Shown: piece after piece, positions 33,615 to 44,719 of the stretch | Position numbering within the stretch: the stretch's first letter is position 1 | How the letters are laid out: every line of letters begins with the position of its first letter | Assembly (NCBI GenBank): GCA_023213395.1 | Contig: CM041465.1 | Location: 51,901,741 to 51,965,740, forward strand | Length of the DNA stretch: 64,000 nt | Direction of reading: 5' to 3' | Source: Cycas panzhihuaensis | Taxonomy: Eukaryota > Cycadophyta | Notes under the pieces: generated by a model | Seen by the model: only the letters and a program-made list of their open reading frames with translations | Told to the model about the DNA's origin: nothing | Database searches by the model: none | Position numbers and translations under genes: made by a program

Positions 33615-36547
33615 TGTTTCGTGGCTGCAGGTAATGGGTATGGATAGATCGACTCAGGTAATCATAGGTATGTTCTCTCTCTTATCTTGGCCACTTCAGA
33701 GATGTGGATTAGAGTATTATTTGGGTTGCTTAGTTTGAATAGATTATTTTACGATTAGTTATACATCTCACTTGAGCACCTCGTATGTCTCTAGCCTATG
33801 ACGACACTTCACGGGACATACTCCTTAGTGAGTCATGTACCCCCATGGCACTCCACAACCCTCTGCACTACCTCCATGTTGCCTCAAGCCCCTCCCATTT
33901 AGTGTGATCTACTTATAACTTGGTTAGCTACCACAACCCCTAGTTTTCCTAGGAGTGGTAGGCACTTTTCCCTATTTCTAGCATTCTTGGGACTCTTTCC
34001 TTGCGATATCCTGCCCGATCTAGTCAACTCACCCCTTTTGACTGTCCCCAGCCACATGGATAGGAGGATTGACCCCTCTTAGGCCCAGGATATCCCTATT
34101 TTGGGTTCCCAGGACCCTTATTTTTGCTATTGATGCACCCTGGTTTTATACCACTGTAAACTTAGCGGTGCCGCGAAGTTTGCCACGGTACCATGAAATT
34201 TACCGCGGTGCAATTGCATGGAAATTCTCCATGGAAGTTTCTCACAGTTTTTTAAATCTTCCATGGAAATTCTCACCTTTTTTGCAGAACTTCCATGTGG
34301 ATAAGTTTCCAAATCAACCCTACCCGAACCCTAATTTCTCAATTAGGGTTAGGATAGGTATATATCCCAAAACCATACTCATTTTCCTTCTTCTAGGCTC
34401 TCCAATAACACTTCTCTTCTCTCAGTTCTCACAAGGATACTCTGAAGAATACCTGGCATATCTATGTTTTTGGCATACTAGCCTGGAATCTGCTTGCTAC
34501 ACCACTGTTTCATGGTAGCAAGCCTCTCCATCAACATCTCCAAGCAAAGATTTATGCCCACGAGTGGCCTCCATGTGCACCCTTCAGTCTCCAGCGAGCT
34601 CTCTCCTCCTGCAACTCATAAATACCCTGTAAGCTCCTCCAACCTATTATTCTCTACTGTCCACAGGGGCAGACCTACTCTTATCTCAGTCTAGCAACTA
34701 CCCTTCTTCATTGCTCATCCTTTGGTTTAAGTTTAGCTTACATAGGTAAGTTCTTTTAGCATATACTTCATGTCTTGGTGTTCTACCATATGAAAGTGAA
34801 ATTCTTCCATTTATTCTTGCCTGTAACCTTAGTATCCCTTGTCCTCTCTTGGCTATCTACAAGAAGGCTATGGAAGAGGACCTATAAGGTGTGAGTAGAG
34901 GGAGTAAGATGGGATCCACACCCACTAGGGCTACTCTCTAAAGGCAAACCCTGCTCCTCCTTCCTCTCCCTCACCTGTGCCTTTCTTGGTATGCCCTAAA
35001 GACCTTTGGGATTGGGCCTGCAGATCGAGTTTGAGCACAGGCAAAGACTTGCTAAACTCAGGCCTGAACACCTCATTTTGGCCCTTTCTCTCAGCCCTAC
35101 ATAGTGCCTAGCACTCATCCTTAGCCCCGGTACTGCCTACGTTGCAACTTGTTGCCTATAGCATGTTCGCAACACCGGTAACTACCCATAAACTTTACAA
35201 CACCCATCCTCTTCTCGTTATTTCACTCATAGGCTATCCTATTTGTTGATCTTTACACTTTTGGGTAGCGTGGAGGTACATAGACTAGAGGGTTGGCCAT
35301 TCCGAGGCTAACCTCCTTATTGCTTGGAAGGTTTCGATACTTTCTTTTGGAGATATTACAGAGTTATCTTTTGTGGAGAATTGACTAACATAACATATTA
35401 TATTTTAGTAGTTTGTCATTATATCATTATATGCACATTTGTTCTATTTCGTGGCAGCCCTCTTAGGAGGGAAAAGGTCTTTGTAAGTGTAGGTTACATA
35501 GTGGTATTTGCAAGGGGAAGGAAGTACTCTGATTCGGGTAGACCCTTGCCTCCTTCATTTCATTTATCGTCTTCTCTAGTTTCCTGCTTTCTTGCACAGT
35601 CATTTGCTCTTTCCGTTTTATTTCTCTTTACACGAGGAAGGTAAGGAATCCCCCACTCCACCTTCACCATAATGCTGGTTGCATATTAAGCGAGGACAAG
35701 AAGATAAACATGACTCCCAGGTGAAGGCCCTCTTCCAACCGTACGACCTTCCAGGTACGCACCATACCTTCTCACTTAGCTCTTCCTTTTCTTGTTTTTT
35801 TATTTAGCACATACACTTGAATGATAAACTACACTAAAAGAGAAAAGGTAATAAGTAATTCATGTGCATTCATCTTGCATTTACATATTGCATGAATGCT
35901 TTCTTAGAAAAGAGCACTTTATAAGAATCATACCACTCCCTTTTCTCACCCAAAGCACAAACATTCCTTTAGTTGCATATTCACTTTAGCATGCATGTTT
36001 GACTGCGTGTGAAACATTTCTTTCCTTAAATTTTTGTTGATAAAAAGAAACGAGAGAGAGGGAGTGTTGGTTGTATTTTCTTTCCTTTCTAAAGGCACAC
36101 ACACATAACATCACTTCTGCTTCCTCACACATGGCCCATCTTCGCCATCACTCCTACCTACTTTAGGCCTACCCTAAGTTAGTAAGCATAGGAAAGGTTC
36201 CTGTTTCCGTTTGTCTATATGTCATACCTATGTTATACATCTTTCTTACCGGGTCCATCTACTTTGCTAGGCCTCCTCCTCCCTTCCAGCCATACAGGGG
36301 TGGGAGGACCTCATCCTTTGGGGTTACCCAAGATACCCTTACGTGTATCTCACCCCTTAAAACCAAAATTGAAACCTACTCCGAGGAAGTTAGGCACCAT
36401 TCATGGGTCTCGAACTCGCGCTCTGGTGCACTCACACCCTGTGTAGTGTTCTCTTCTGCTTGTAGGATCCTATTCACATTCTGGCATTGGTCGTTGACCA
36501 CCTTGACCCCTACTAAGTGTAGTGACCATCCTGTAGACACGATTCTA
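33615..36547 (+). repeat. Element B 3' LTR
   Basis: It starts TGTTTCGTGGCTGCAGG and ends GATTCTA (the terminal CA is now TA). It is collinear with 22,073-25,002 except for an extra partial copy of CATGGAAATTCTC near 34,218-34,275 and a replaced patch at about 35,022-35,065. Confidence 0.93.
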
Positions 36548-36552
36548 GGTTC

Positions 36553-37226
36553 CCAATATCCTAATCATGAACAACACAACTCCCTTTTGTAATAAGGAGA
36601 TGGATGAGCTTTGTGAGAAATCCCACATTTCTCACAAAACTTTCTCTCTTTACTATCCCTAGGCCAATGGCCAAGTTGAATCATTCAATAAAACTCTCAT
36701 CAATATCTTAAAGAAAATCATTACCCAATCTCAGAGAGATTAGCACCTCCAACTCCCTTCCGCCCTATGGGCGTATCGCACCTCTATCCGCATGGCTACG
36801 GGAATGACTCTGTTCACCCTAGTCTATGGGAGTGAGGCGGTATTCCCATTGGAATTCGAGATCCCTTCTCTATGATTCTCTCTTCGAGGTCTTATCGACG
36901 AGGAGTCTATCCGTCAGGCTCGCCTCCTAGATATTGAAGCCTTGAATGAGAGATATTTAGCTACTTACCAGGCAAACCTCGCGTCTAAGGCCCACTCACA
37001 AAGGACCTATGATAAACACCTTCGTTCTCGTCCTTTGTATCCCAGGGACCAAGTCCTCAAACTAAAATATCTCCATGATCGCTTGACCAAATTCAAACCC
37101 AAATGGGTTGGCCCCTTTGTTGTTCTCGAAAGTCTCGATAACGACGCTTATAGGATCGCCACCCTGGAAGGTCTTGAATTCGAGAAATTCGTTAATGGGA
37201 AATTCCTTAAGAAATTCTATGCATGA
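36553..37226 (+). pseudogene. Element A integrase, core and C-terminal part
   Basis: After removal of B and one TSD copy, the core continues PNILIMNNTTPFCNKEMDEL: the second catalytic Asp (usual M-D-N-G) is Asn. NGQVESFNKTLINILKKII carries the catalytic Glu. YRTSIRMATGMTLFTLVYG follows, then after a TGA an intact C-terminal run from 36,942 (HLRSRPLYPRDQVLKLKYL, FKPKWVGPFVVLE, YRIATLEGLEFEKFVNGKFL) ending in KKFYA and a stop at 37,224. The C-terminal SH3-like fold is the best preserved part of A. Confidence 0.9.
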
Positions 37227-38109
37227 TCACTCATTTTCTTTCTTTTTGCGCTCTGAAATGAGCCTAAACTACCATCCTAAGCATGTCTCCATTCCTCCTA
37301 GTCATAGGTGGGATGGTGGCTTAGGTTGGCCTTCTTGTTCCTTTTAGGTTCCTCCCGCGGAACCCCTTGTCCCCCTTCCATTGGGGACCTCGACCTCCTA
37401 TTTGGGTACATTCCCCAATTAGGATGACGCGTTGGAGTGTCGTCACTCTCTCGTTACTAGCGCTTCCTTTGCATATTTTGTTATGCTCCCACATGGACAT
37501 GTGTGTCACCCTATCTCCTAGCCTCACATACGTTTCTCGCCGCTGCTCATGGTGATCATGTGTGCCACTGCTAGGAATATGGCCCTGCATGAAAGGAAGT
37601 GTATGTAACTCAAACAAATACCATAGCACAAATCATACAATAATCAATCAGAAATATCATAACATATCCCTCTACATGCATCCGTACACCCTCATACACA
37701 TACATACATAAATATAAAAACATAAATATACATCATCCATTATGTGTCATATACACATCATCATATATCAAATGGGGTATCAATGGCCCTGTCTATATGC
37801 ATAAATAATCATCATGTATCATATCATATAAATGGTATGGTACATCATCTGTGGGAAGTTGGAATCCTTACAGGGAGGAGTATAATCATGTGGCTACATA
37901 TGGTGACTCCCTGGAGGTCCATTACTTTGCCCTACCAAATCAAAACTACACTACTCTACTCTACTGCTACCCCGCTCCTAGGGTATCATCTCCTGGTTGA
38001 TGTGACCCCTCTCCTAGGGACCACATCCCTCCCAGACTCCGTCTACGTCTCAAGGTACTCCTTGCCTCGCTCCTCTCATCCCGAGGTCTCCTCGGGGTTG
38101 TCACCACTA
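37227..38109 (+). other. Element A 3' non-coding region before the PMD gene
   Basis: It contains AATGAGCCTAAACTACCATC at 37,257, the GGAACCCCTTGTCC block and an ACATA/ATCATA-rich stretch (37,600-37,840). All are collinear with B 28,944-29,760. No protein domain is seen on either strand. Confidence 0.6.
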
Positions 38110-40036
38110 TGTGAGTATATGTCCAGCTCTGCGATGATCTCGAGGCTACCTAATCTAATAGCTGATCATATCTTGCCTGGATATGATCCCGCTCACTCTC
38201 CACACCCTAGAGTCTCTCCTCCATACTCCAAAATCTCTCCTCCATCCCTCAAAGATATTCCTCCAGCATCACCATCTTAATCCAGCTCTCTGCGTCTCCA
38301 CCTGCACCTCCCTATGCCTCTAGCACCTGTACCTAACCTCGTAGAGTGTCCCTTTTGACCTAGGTCTCATCCAACTTGCCCTGGAGTCGTCCCATGCATG
38401 CCTCATGCTCCTGGGACTCCGCAATCCATATGTCCCTTGCCTTAACTAATGGGGTGAAAGTGACTGTGTGGGCTCCTGCCAATCTAGGCTCCTCTCCTGC
38501 CTGGATGGGAGGCTGCCCCTCCACGTAGGCCTGAGGGAACACCTCCCAGACTACGGCCTCTACTAACCTCTAGATCTCTTCTACTCCTGCAAATTCCAAC
38601 ATGCCATGTATTAGTATATGTAATCATATATATCAAACCAAAATAAAAAACTAAGCATCTGGCAATTAGAAGATGACAGGAAAAGGTAGCACCACACTTG
38701 TTGGGGCTACCAGCTCCTTGACCCTGATGATGGCCTCCTCCCCATGTGCTCCACTAGCTCCTAGTACCTCCTCCTCCTCTGGTACCACCTCAGTGACTGC
38801 CTTAGCTACTAGGGCATCTCCAACCCCTCTACGGGCACTACTGCTTCCATGGGTCTCCCTACTATCTTTAGTATGTGGGCTCGTGTCTGTGGGCCCTTGA
38901 CTCCCTCTATAGCTCTAGATGGAACTTCGTATCCCTCTACAACTCCTGACGGACTTGCCTCTCCTCCTGCGGCTCTTGAAGGTCCTACCTCTCCACCCAC
39001 TACTCCAGATGGGCCTACCCCATCACCTCCATCATCTCCATCACCATTGTCATCATCCCCAGGGGTGACTCCTGCTCTGCCTCCCTTATCATAGTTGTTC
39101 CACCTCACCCCTCAATATGGATCAGGAATATAATCTACTATGGTGAGGAGGTCCAGCGATGTAGCCTCCATCGATCGACACACATGGGCCTGATCCTCAG
39201 TCTCTCTAAATCGATTCAGCCACCTATGGACCATGGGAGCCCACTCTAAAATGGGGTGCAGTCCTCCCGCTGGTGCCACTGCTCTTAAGTGGTCAAAGAA
39301 CCAACACTGCAATAGTGTGCTATACAAAAGTCCACCTCGCCCTCTCACCCTGATGGCATCTAATTGTATGACTAGGTTAGTTTCTATCAGAGTGGCCTAA
39401 TCCAACCTCTCTCTGGCCTCGCATCTCTGTACTGCATCCATCCATCTATTGGGTATGTATCTATAGTTCTGTTTCTGGGATATCTGAAATAGAATGTATA
39501 GGGTGATCAACTTCCTCACACAAAGAACTCTAGACATAACCATAGTCTGTAGGGGTATCCCCCTCCTCTCCCATCTATTCTGTCCTATGAAAAATATAGT
39601 TGCCTATTTATGTGTTGCCTCATTGCTAGGCAACGCCCCTAGTAATGTCAGTTGTCCTGTCGTTGGCACTCCTAAGATCCTCTGTATATCCCCTGGTGTG
39701 ACTGTCACGTACCCCACCTCGGGAAGATGGAATACATGTCTCCTCCTATCCCATTGTGAAACTATGTCTACCAGGAGGTGCTAGTCGGACATATATTGTT
39801 GTGTCCATGTGACCTTCAGTAGGCCACACCATGCTAAAATCTGCTTGTCCCCATAGGACATCATCTCCACAAAACTCAACATGGCCATACCTATGTTCTC
39901 GTAGTTATCTACTACGATAACTGCCTAGAAAATGCCCAGAAACTAGTCAAAACTTATCTAAAGGCTTCTTACTAGCCCTTATGACTGCCTCGTCCCCCTC
40001 TCAGACTGGGATTTAGCTCTCCTTTAGGCTATTTTT
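38110..40036 (-). pseudogene. Antisense PMD gene of element A
   Basis: The position matching the start codon of B (about 40,036) reads ATA. Downstream on the minus strand: NIGMAMLSFVEMM, then RRRHVFHLPEVGYVTVTPGD and IQRILGV (PMD signature, about 39,750-39,680), TLLQCWFFDHLRAVAPAGGL, LEWAPMVHRW and MEATSLDLLTIVDYIPDPY. The tail at 39,108-38,809 has tandem G-E-V-G-P-S-R-like repeats. Near 38,250-38,130 a coiled coil reads MEERL, GVESERDHIQARYDQLLD. Stops are fewer than in gag. The gene is opposite to gag-pol and divergent from aRNH. Confidence 0.78.
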
Positions 40037-40059
40037 TATTTTTCTACTAGTTTAGATTC

Positions 40060-40162
40060 GCACAGCGCTAAACTTCGTAGTACTATGGAGTTTAGTGTGG
40101 GTTCCACTACGATTAAGGCCTCGCAGCAAAGATCGTGGCACCACAATCTTCATCACGATGTG
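40060..40162. promoter_or_regulatory. Decayed palindrome cluster between the PMD and aRNH genes of A
   Basis: CTAAACTTCGTAGTACTATG with an AGTTTAG arm (40,068-40,095) and AAAGATCGTGGCACCACAAT (40,128-40,147) are the mutated equivalents of the two palindromes at 31,702-31,790 in B. The TATA-containing block follows, with TATATA at 40,595-40,600, ahead of aRNH. Confidence 0.55.
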
Positions 40163-41159
40163 AACATAACCCCCCTAAAAGGGAGGGTTTCCTGCCCAAA
40201 AAACCAAAAATTTATTCCTTGGCGAGCCTTGCTCCGGCCCACTGGGACCAGGGCTGCCTAATGCCCCAGTCCCCCCTCTTGTTGGGTCCAATTTGGACTC
40301 TAGGAAACCATCATTTGCCCTTAAGGGGCTAAAAACTACACCAAAAACTAACAAAAAAGTAATAAATTTTGAAGCACGAAATGGGGTTTGGTTTAGATGA
40401 TCCACTCACTGGATCCAGTCATGCCACTGCCATCTCATGGCCCTAGTCATGCTAGCTGCCTCTGTGCTTCGATCCAAAGGTTGGATCTCCTCCTATATCT
40501 CTCCGAAGTTGGGTAGCGCTCCGCTACATAAGGGAAGGGCTCTGAAATCATTCAGGAGCCCATGAAAATAAATTCCATTTTCATCAAGTTTCCTTATATA
40601 GGCGGGGGTTCCGATGGGCACTTCCTCCATTTCCTTCATCGTGGCAGCCTTTGGGGCCATCCTTCATCTCTGATCATCATTGCCTTCTGGCCGGGGCTCC
40701 CATTTCGCCCATGTGGTCTCCATTTTGTGCATCTTCATAGGCGTATTTATACTCCTATTTGCCCACTTTCACGAGGCCCCTTCTCTCTCGTTTCACATGC
40801 CACCCCCGTATATACCCAAGTTTATACTTGTTTGGCTCGTTTTTCCATCCTAGATCCATTTTTGCAGCCCTTTCATGCTTTTGGGGTCTCCAAAGAGGGT
40901 GTCCCCTCAATTCGGGACCACTTTTTGCTTTCTTAAGTGACCTTTAGCACCCCAGAATGGCCTTTTCACCGCCTGCTCTCTCCCTGTGATCAGATAGTCT
41001 ACTCTCATCCTTAGGTAGTCTCATTGTTGGGTCCTCCTACCTTTCATGGCCTTCATCACCAGCTATTCCAGTCTCTCATAGTTATCCTATATCATCATGT
41101 CCCCTCAACACCACCGACTTTATCATATTTTGTCTATTGAGACACTTTTCCTTTCATTC

Positions 41160-41594
41160 ATGACACTTCTCATCTTTACTGATGGCGAAAGTCGCAGTAA
41201 TCCTGGTCCTTCCATTACCGCATGGATTCTTCGTGACCCTTTTAGACATGATTTCCTATGTTTTAGAATCTTCCTCCCTGAGGCCACCAATAATGAAGCT
41301 GAGTATACGGCTGTTATTGAGGCTCTCACTAACGCACTATGTTTCTACCACAGGCCTATCATTCTCTTTTGCAACTCCCAGGTTATGGTGTCCCATCTCA
41401 CCCAGGTTTACCAGGTGCGATGCCTACGCTTGAGAGCCCTTGCCTCGACCGTTAGGTCCCTATTGGATCGTTTTCTATCTGTTGACATCCAACGCATTCC
41501 TTAGGCCCTCAATGTTGAGGCAGACAACCTTGTTCACTTTATCCTTGAGCGTCACCTACCTCTTCTTGATGATCCCTCAGAGAGACTTGTCTAG
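41160..41594 (+). pseudogene. Archaeal-type RNase H (aRNH) of element A
   Basis: The ATG at 41,160 opens M-T-L-L-I-F-T-D-G-E-S, keeping the first catalytic Asp. EATNNEAEYTAVIEAL keeps the Glu. LFCNSQVMV has Asn where Asp is usual (GAC to AAC). NVEADNL keeps the last Asp. The frame is open to 41,504, and a TAG near there is the only stop before the end at about 41,594. It is the best preserved of the three aRNH copies, but lacks one catalytic residue. Confidence 0.88.
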
Positions 41595-42054
41595 TCGCCC
41601 AGGCACCCAAGTCTTGGGCCATCTTGCACCTCACCTTGCAATCTGTTCGTACCTCTGAAAGTTGTCTGCTAATGAGGTTAAACTATGGCGACTACCATGT
41701 TTATTTCCTCGCTCTATTCTTAACACCTCAGCATATAACTCTTTCTATTCTTGATTCACGTATGTACATAGCTTTGTTTATGACATATATTTAGTCCTAG
41801 GTATGGTCATCACCACCCTTCTACCCTACTCTTATGATTACTTCTATCGGTTATCCATGATGTGACACATAGGCAGCCCCTATGTTGTCTTACCCTTGCC
41901 TATATACCCACACGTTCCGCCACGACACTCGTCGTTGTCCTTGGTTTACACTGTTACTGTGATTTATATATATGCATGTTACTGACATTATGTTGTCAGC
42001 ATTTTCCATCGCATTATGCCTTCGAGGTGCAAGGATCTACTGCCAAGGGCAAAG

Positions 42055-42307
42055 TGTTTCCTAGCTCCTAGGAATGGGTTCTTGGCAGGTTGACCCAGGT
42101 AAGGATAGGTATGCTTCTTTCTTTTCACCTTTACTATCTCTTTGGAAAGGTAGGTAGAAGCATCATCCCATTGCATGACCGACTGTCACATTTGAGTGAT
42201 CACTTTGCACCTATTGCTTGATCATGCTGCTTGTTATCTTTTCAGCCTATGACAACTCACGGGACCTACCTCTCTGTGAGGTAGGCATCCCCATGGGACT
42301 CTGTAAT
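42055..42307 (+). repeat. Element A 3' LTR, first part
   Basis: It starts TGTTTCCTAGCTCCTAGG and aligns with 12,963-13,215. It is cut at GGACTCT-GTAAT by element C and resumes at 49,321. Confidence 0.93.
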
Positions 42308-43405
42308 TGATCCATTTTTTAATCTTTAATATCATAATACTTTTAAAATGCCTTGTTTTTCATGTTTATAATATTCTTTTAGTAGAAAAATGCCTTAAGA
42401 GGCTTAAAAAATGCAAAAAAAGGTGGAACTGCAACTGCAACCAAGTGTAACCAATTGTAACTAAGTGCAACCAGGTGGCCTACAAGTGCAACTAAGCATA
42501 ATTGAGTGGTGTACAAGTGCAACTAAGTGTAATGAACTGATCTACAAGTGCAACGAACTGCAACCACGTAGTTTGCAAGTGCAACGGACTGCAGAAAATG
42601 GAAAACGGGTAATTTAAAAAATGACAACATTTTTGGTAGGGGAAACGAAGTCTGTTTCATATGAAATTTTAGGAGAATCTTTTGCCATATGTCCTCTATA
42701 TGATTAAAGAGGAAAACCTCTTAATTACATGGATTTAAGTAGGTTTTTCGCTAACTATTTAGAATTTGTTGAAGAATTAAAAAATGAAAAACCTGTTGCG
42801 GAAGAAACACGCATTATAGGGTTTTATAACAGTGATATCTCTAGATGGAGTGGAGAAGAGAGGATGCCAATAGCCATAGATGCAGTAAATGGAGCAAGAT
42901 TCTAGGAAAGTTGTCTAAAATTACTTTATGAAAAGAGAGAACGGCTCCAAAAATAGAAATTCTGCATAAGAGAGAAAACGAAATGGAAGTGCATAAGGAG
43001 CGACAGAGTTGCACCTAAATCTACTCATGAGGATAGTGAAGGAGCCCTAGAAGGCATAATTGCAGCCGAGGGAGGAAAATAGTAGCTGCAACAGTCCAAG
43101 AAAAAGACATCGACAGAATTCTTCTCCAAGAAAGGGATTCTTTTAGTTATCAGCAACCAAAACTCCATGCAAACGTCAGTGACAGTGGTTTAAGAGAACA
43201 TGCAGCAATTGAAAAGCACCCAACACTCTTTTCTTCTCTCCCAACTTACTGTAGCAGTCCTTTTCATGCTTAACAGAGAACAAACATAAGAAATTTTATA
43301 AGAGAAATTCTGAATATCTTCAAATTAATGTAATATTATTGTAAATTTATTTTGGATTTATTTCAATTGGATTAAGTCGTTACTTTTCCATTCAAATTCA
43401 GATCA
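42308..43405 (+). repeat. Element C 5' LTR
   Basis: 1098 bp. At 42,420-42,600 it contains about five irregular copies of a roughly 30 bp unit built on CAAGTGCAACTAAGTGCAAC. The 3' LTR has a longer version of this array. Confidence 0.92.
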
Positions 43406-43411
43406 ATTTTT

Positions 43412-43423
43412 TAGTATCAGAAC
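43412..43423 (+). other. Element C primer binding site (initiator tRNA-Met type)
   Basis: TAGTATCAGAAC lies six bases after the LTR and differs from the usual TGGTATCAGAGC by two G-to-A changes. Confidence 0.72.
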
Positions 43424-43595
43424 TAGTTTTCTTGAAATCCTTGGGAACTTAGGGATTTTTAAAGAGAAAAAAAAATAAAAAAAACCCTCTTGCTTTTGTT
43501 GTGAAAAGTTTTTTATGAAAACTAGATTTTAGTATTTGTTGACTGGTGAACCTTTAACCGAACCACTTGAGAAAGAACATAGACAGCGAAGGGAG

Positions 43596-44700
43596 ATGTC
43601 TAAGCCAGAGTAAAATATGGAGGAAAGGTTCATGAAGATGGAGCAAAACCTCGAAAGACTAACCCAGCTTGTGGCGCAACTAGTCTCTCAACAAGTTACA
43701 ACTTCTTCTTCAACAGTCAAAGGCGTAAAGAAAGAAGAAGATACACCAATGAAAGAGGAAACAAATGAAGAGATGGTAGAAGACCAACAAAAAGAGGAAG
43801 AAGAGGACAATCCATCGATAATACCACATCCATTCAAGGTAGAGGCAAAACTTGAACTGCCTATCTATGATGGAACTTTAGATGATGAAAAGTTAGATGG
43901 TTGGTTGGACCAACTAGAAACATATTTCTCCATTTATGGGTATAAAAACCAGCAGAAAATTACTTTTGCTAGGTTAAAATTATCTAAGCATGCATTAGTT
44001 TGGTGGAATGCATATCTTAAGTCCCATAATGCAAATGAAATTACCTGGTAATAATTTAAAATCCTCATAAAGAAGTAATTCTATCCTATTGGGTATGAAG
44101 AGCAATAGAGGATTAAATGGCAATATTACCGATAGGAAAGAGGCCAAAATGTCCAATACTACACAACATAATTTCAAAAGCAAGCTGTTATGTTGGGCAT
44201 CTCTTTACTAGGTAAAAACATCATGCTGAAGTATATTGGAGGACTGCACCAACATATTCAGTAAGAACTTTAACTGTTTGAAGTTAAATCACTTAATGAA
44301 GCTAGTAAGAGGGCAATTACCATAGAAAAGAGGAACAAGAAGGTTTTTGCTTAGAGGAAAAGGTTTGCACCTCAAGAAGGTAGTAACAAACCTGCTCGAG
44401 GAATGAGGTTTCTAGGTAAAGTTAGACAACAACCCATTAGGGGTTTTGGTAAGAAGAAACAAGCCAATACCACCCAAATCAAAGTCACTTGTACTCATTA
44501 CAAGTGAGCGGGTCATAGCATAGAAGATTGTTGGTTTCTACACCCAGAGAAATGACCTAAGAATAAGGGAAAAGGTAAAGCTTTACTTAACTCTCTGAGT
44601 GATGAAGATGTTTATGGCATTGAAGAAGGCAATGAGAAGTTGATGCTCTCATGGCTAATACAGAGCCTAAAAATAACCATCAGCAAGTTGATCCAGAGAT
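43596..44700 (+). pseudogene. Element C gag
   Basis: The ATG at 43,596 starts M-S-K-P-E and then meets TAA (from CAA); an ATG at 43,617 continues the frame. A short coiled coil (RFMKMEQNLERLTQLVAQLV) and an acidic spacer precede the gag domain (KLELPIYDGTLDDEKLDGWL, ETYFSIYGYKN, KHALVWWNAYL). A zinc knuckle at about 44,488-44,535 reads CTHYK, stop, AGHSIEDCW: Cys-Tyr replacement and a stop in place of Arg or Trp. Stops at 44,049 and later end the frame early. Confidence 0.88.
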
Positions 44701-44719
44701 TAGAGAGGAGCTCTTCATG

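Larger units (their letters stand above)
22073..36547 (+). mobile_element. Element B: non-autonomous Tat-type retrotransposon inside A's integrase
   Basis: LTRs are 22,073-25,002 (2930 bp) and 33,615-36,547 (2933 bp). The TSD is GGTTT (22,068-22,072) and GGTTC (36,548-36,552). The internal region of 8.6 kb has a primer site, gag, protease, antisense PMD gene, aRNH and polypurine tract, but no RT, first RNase H or integrase. The integrase of A reads on across it. LTRs differ at roughly one base in ten by eye. It would have needed enzymes from a full-length relative. Confidence 0.94.
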
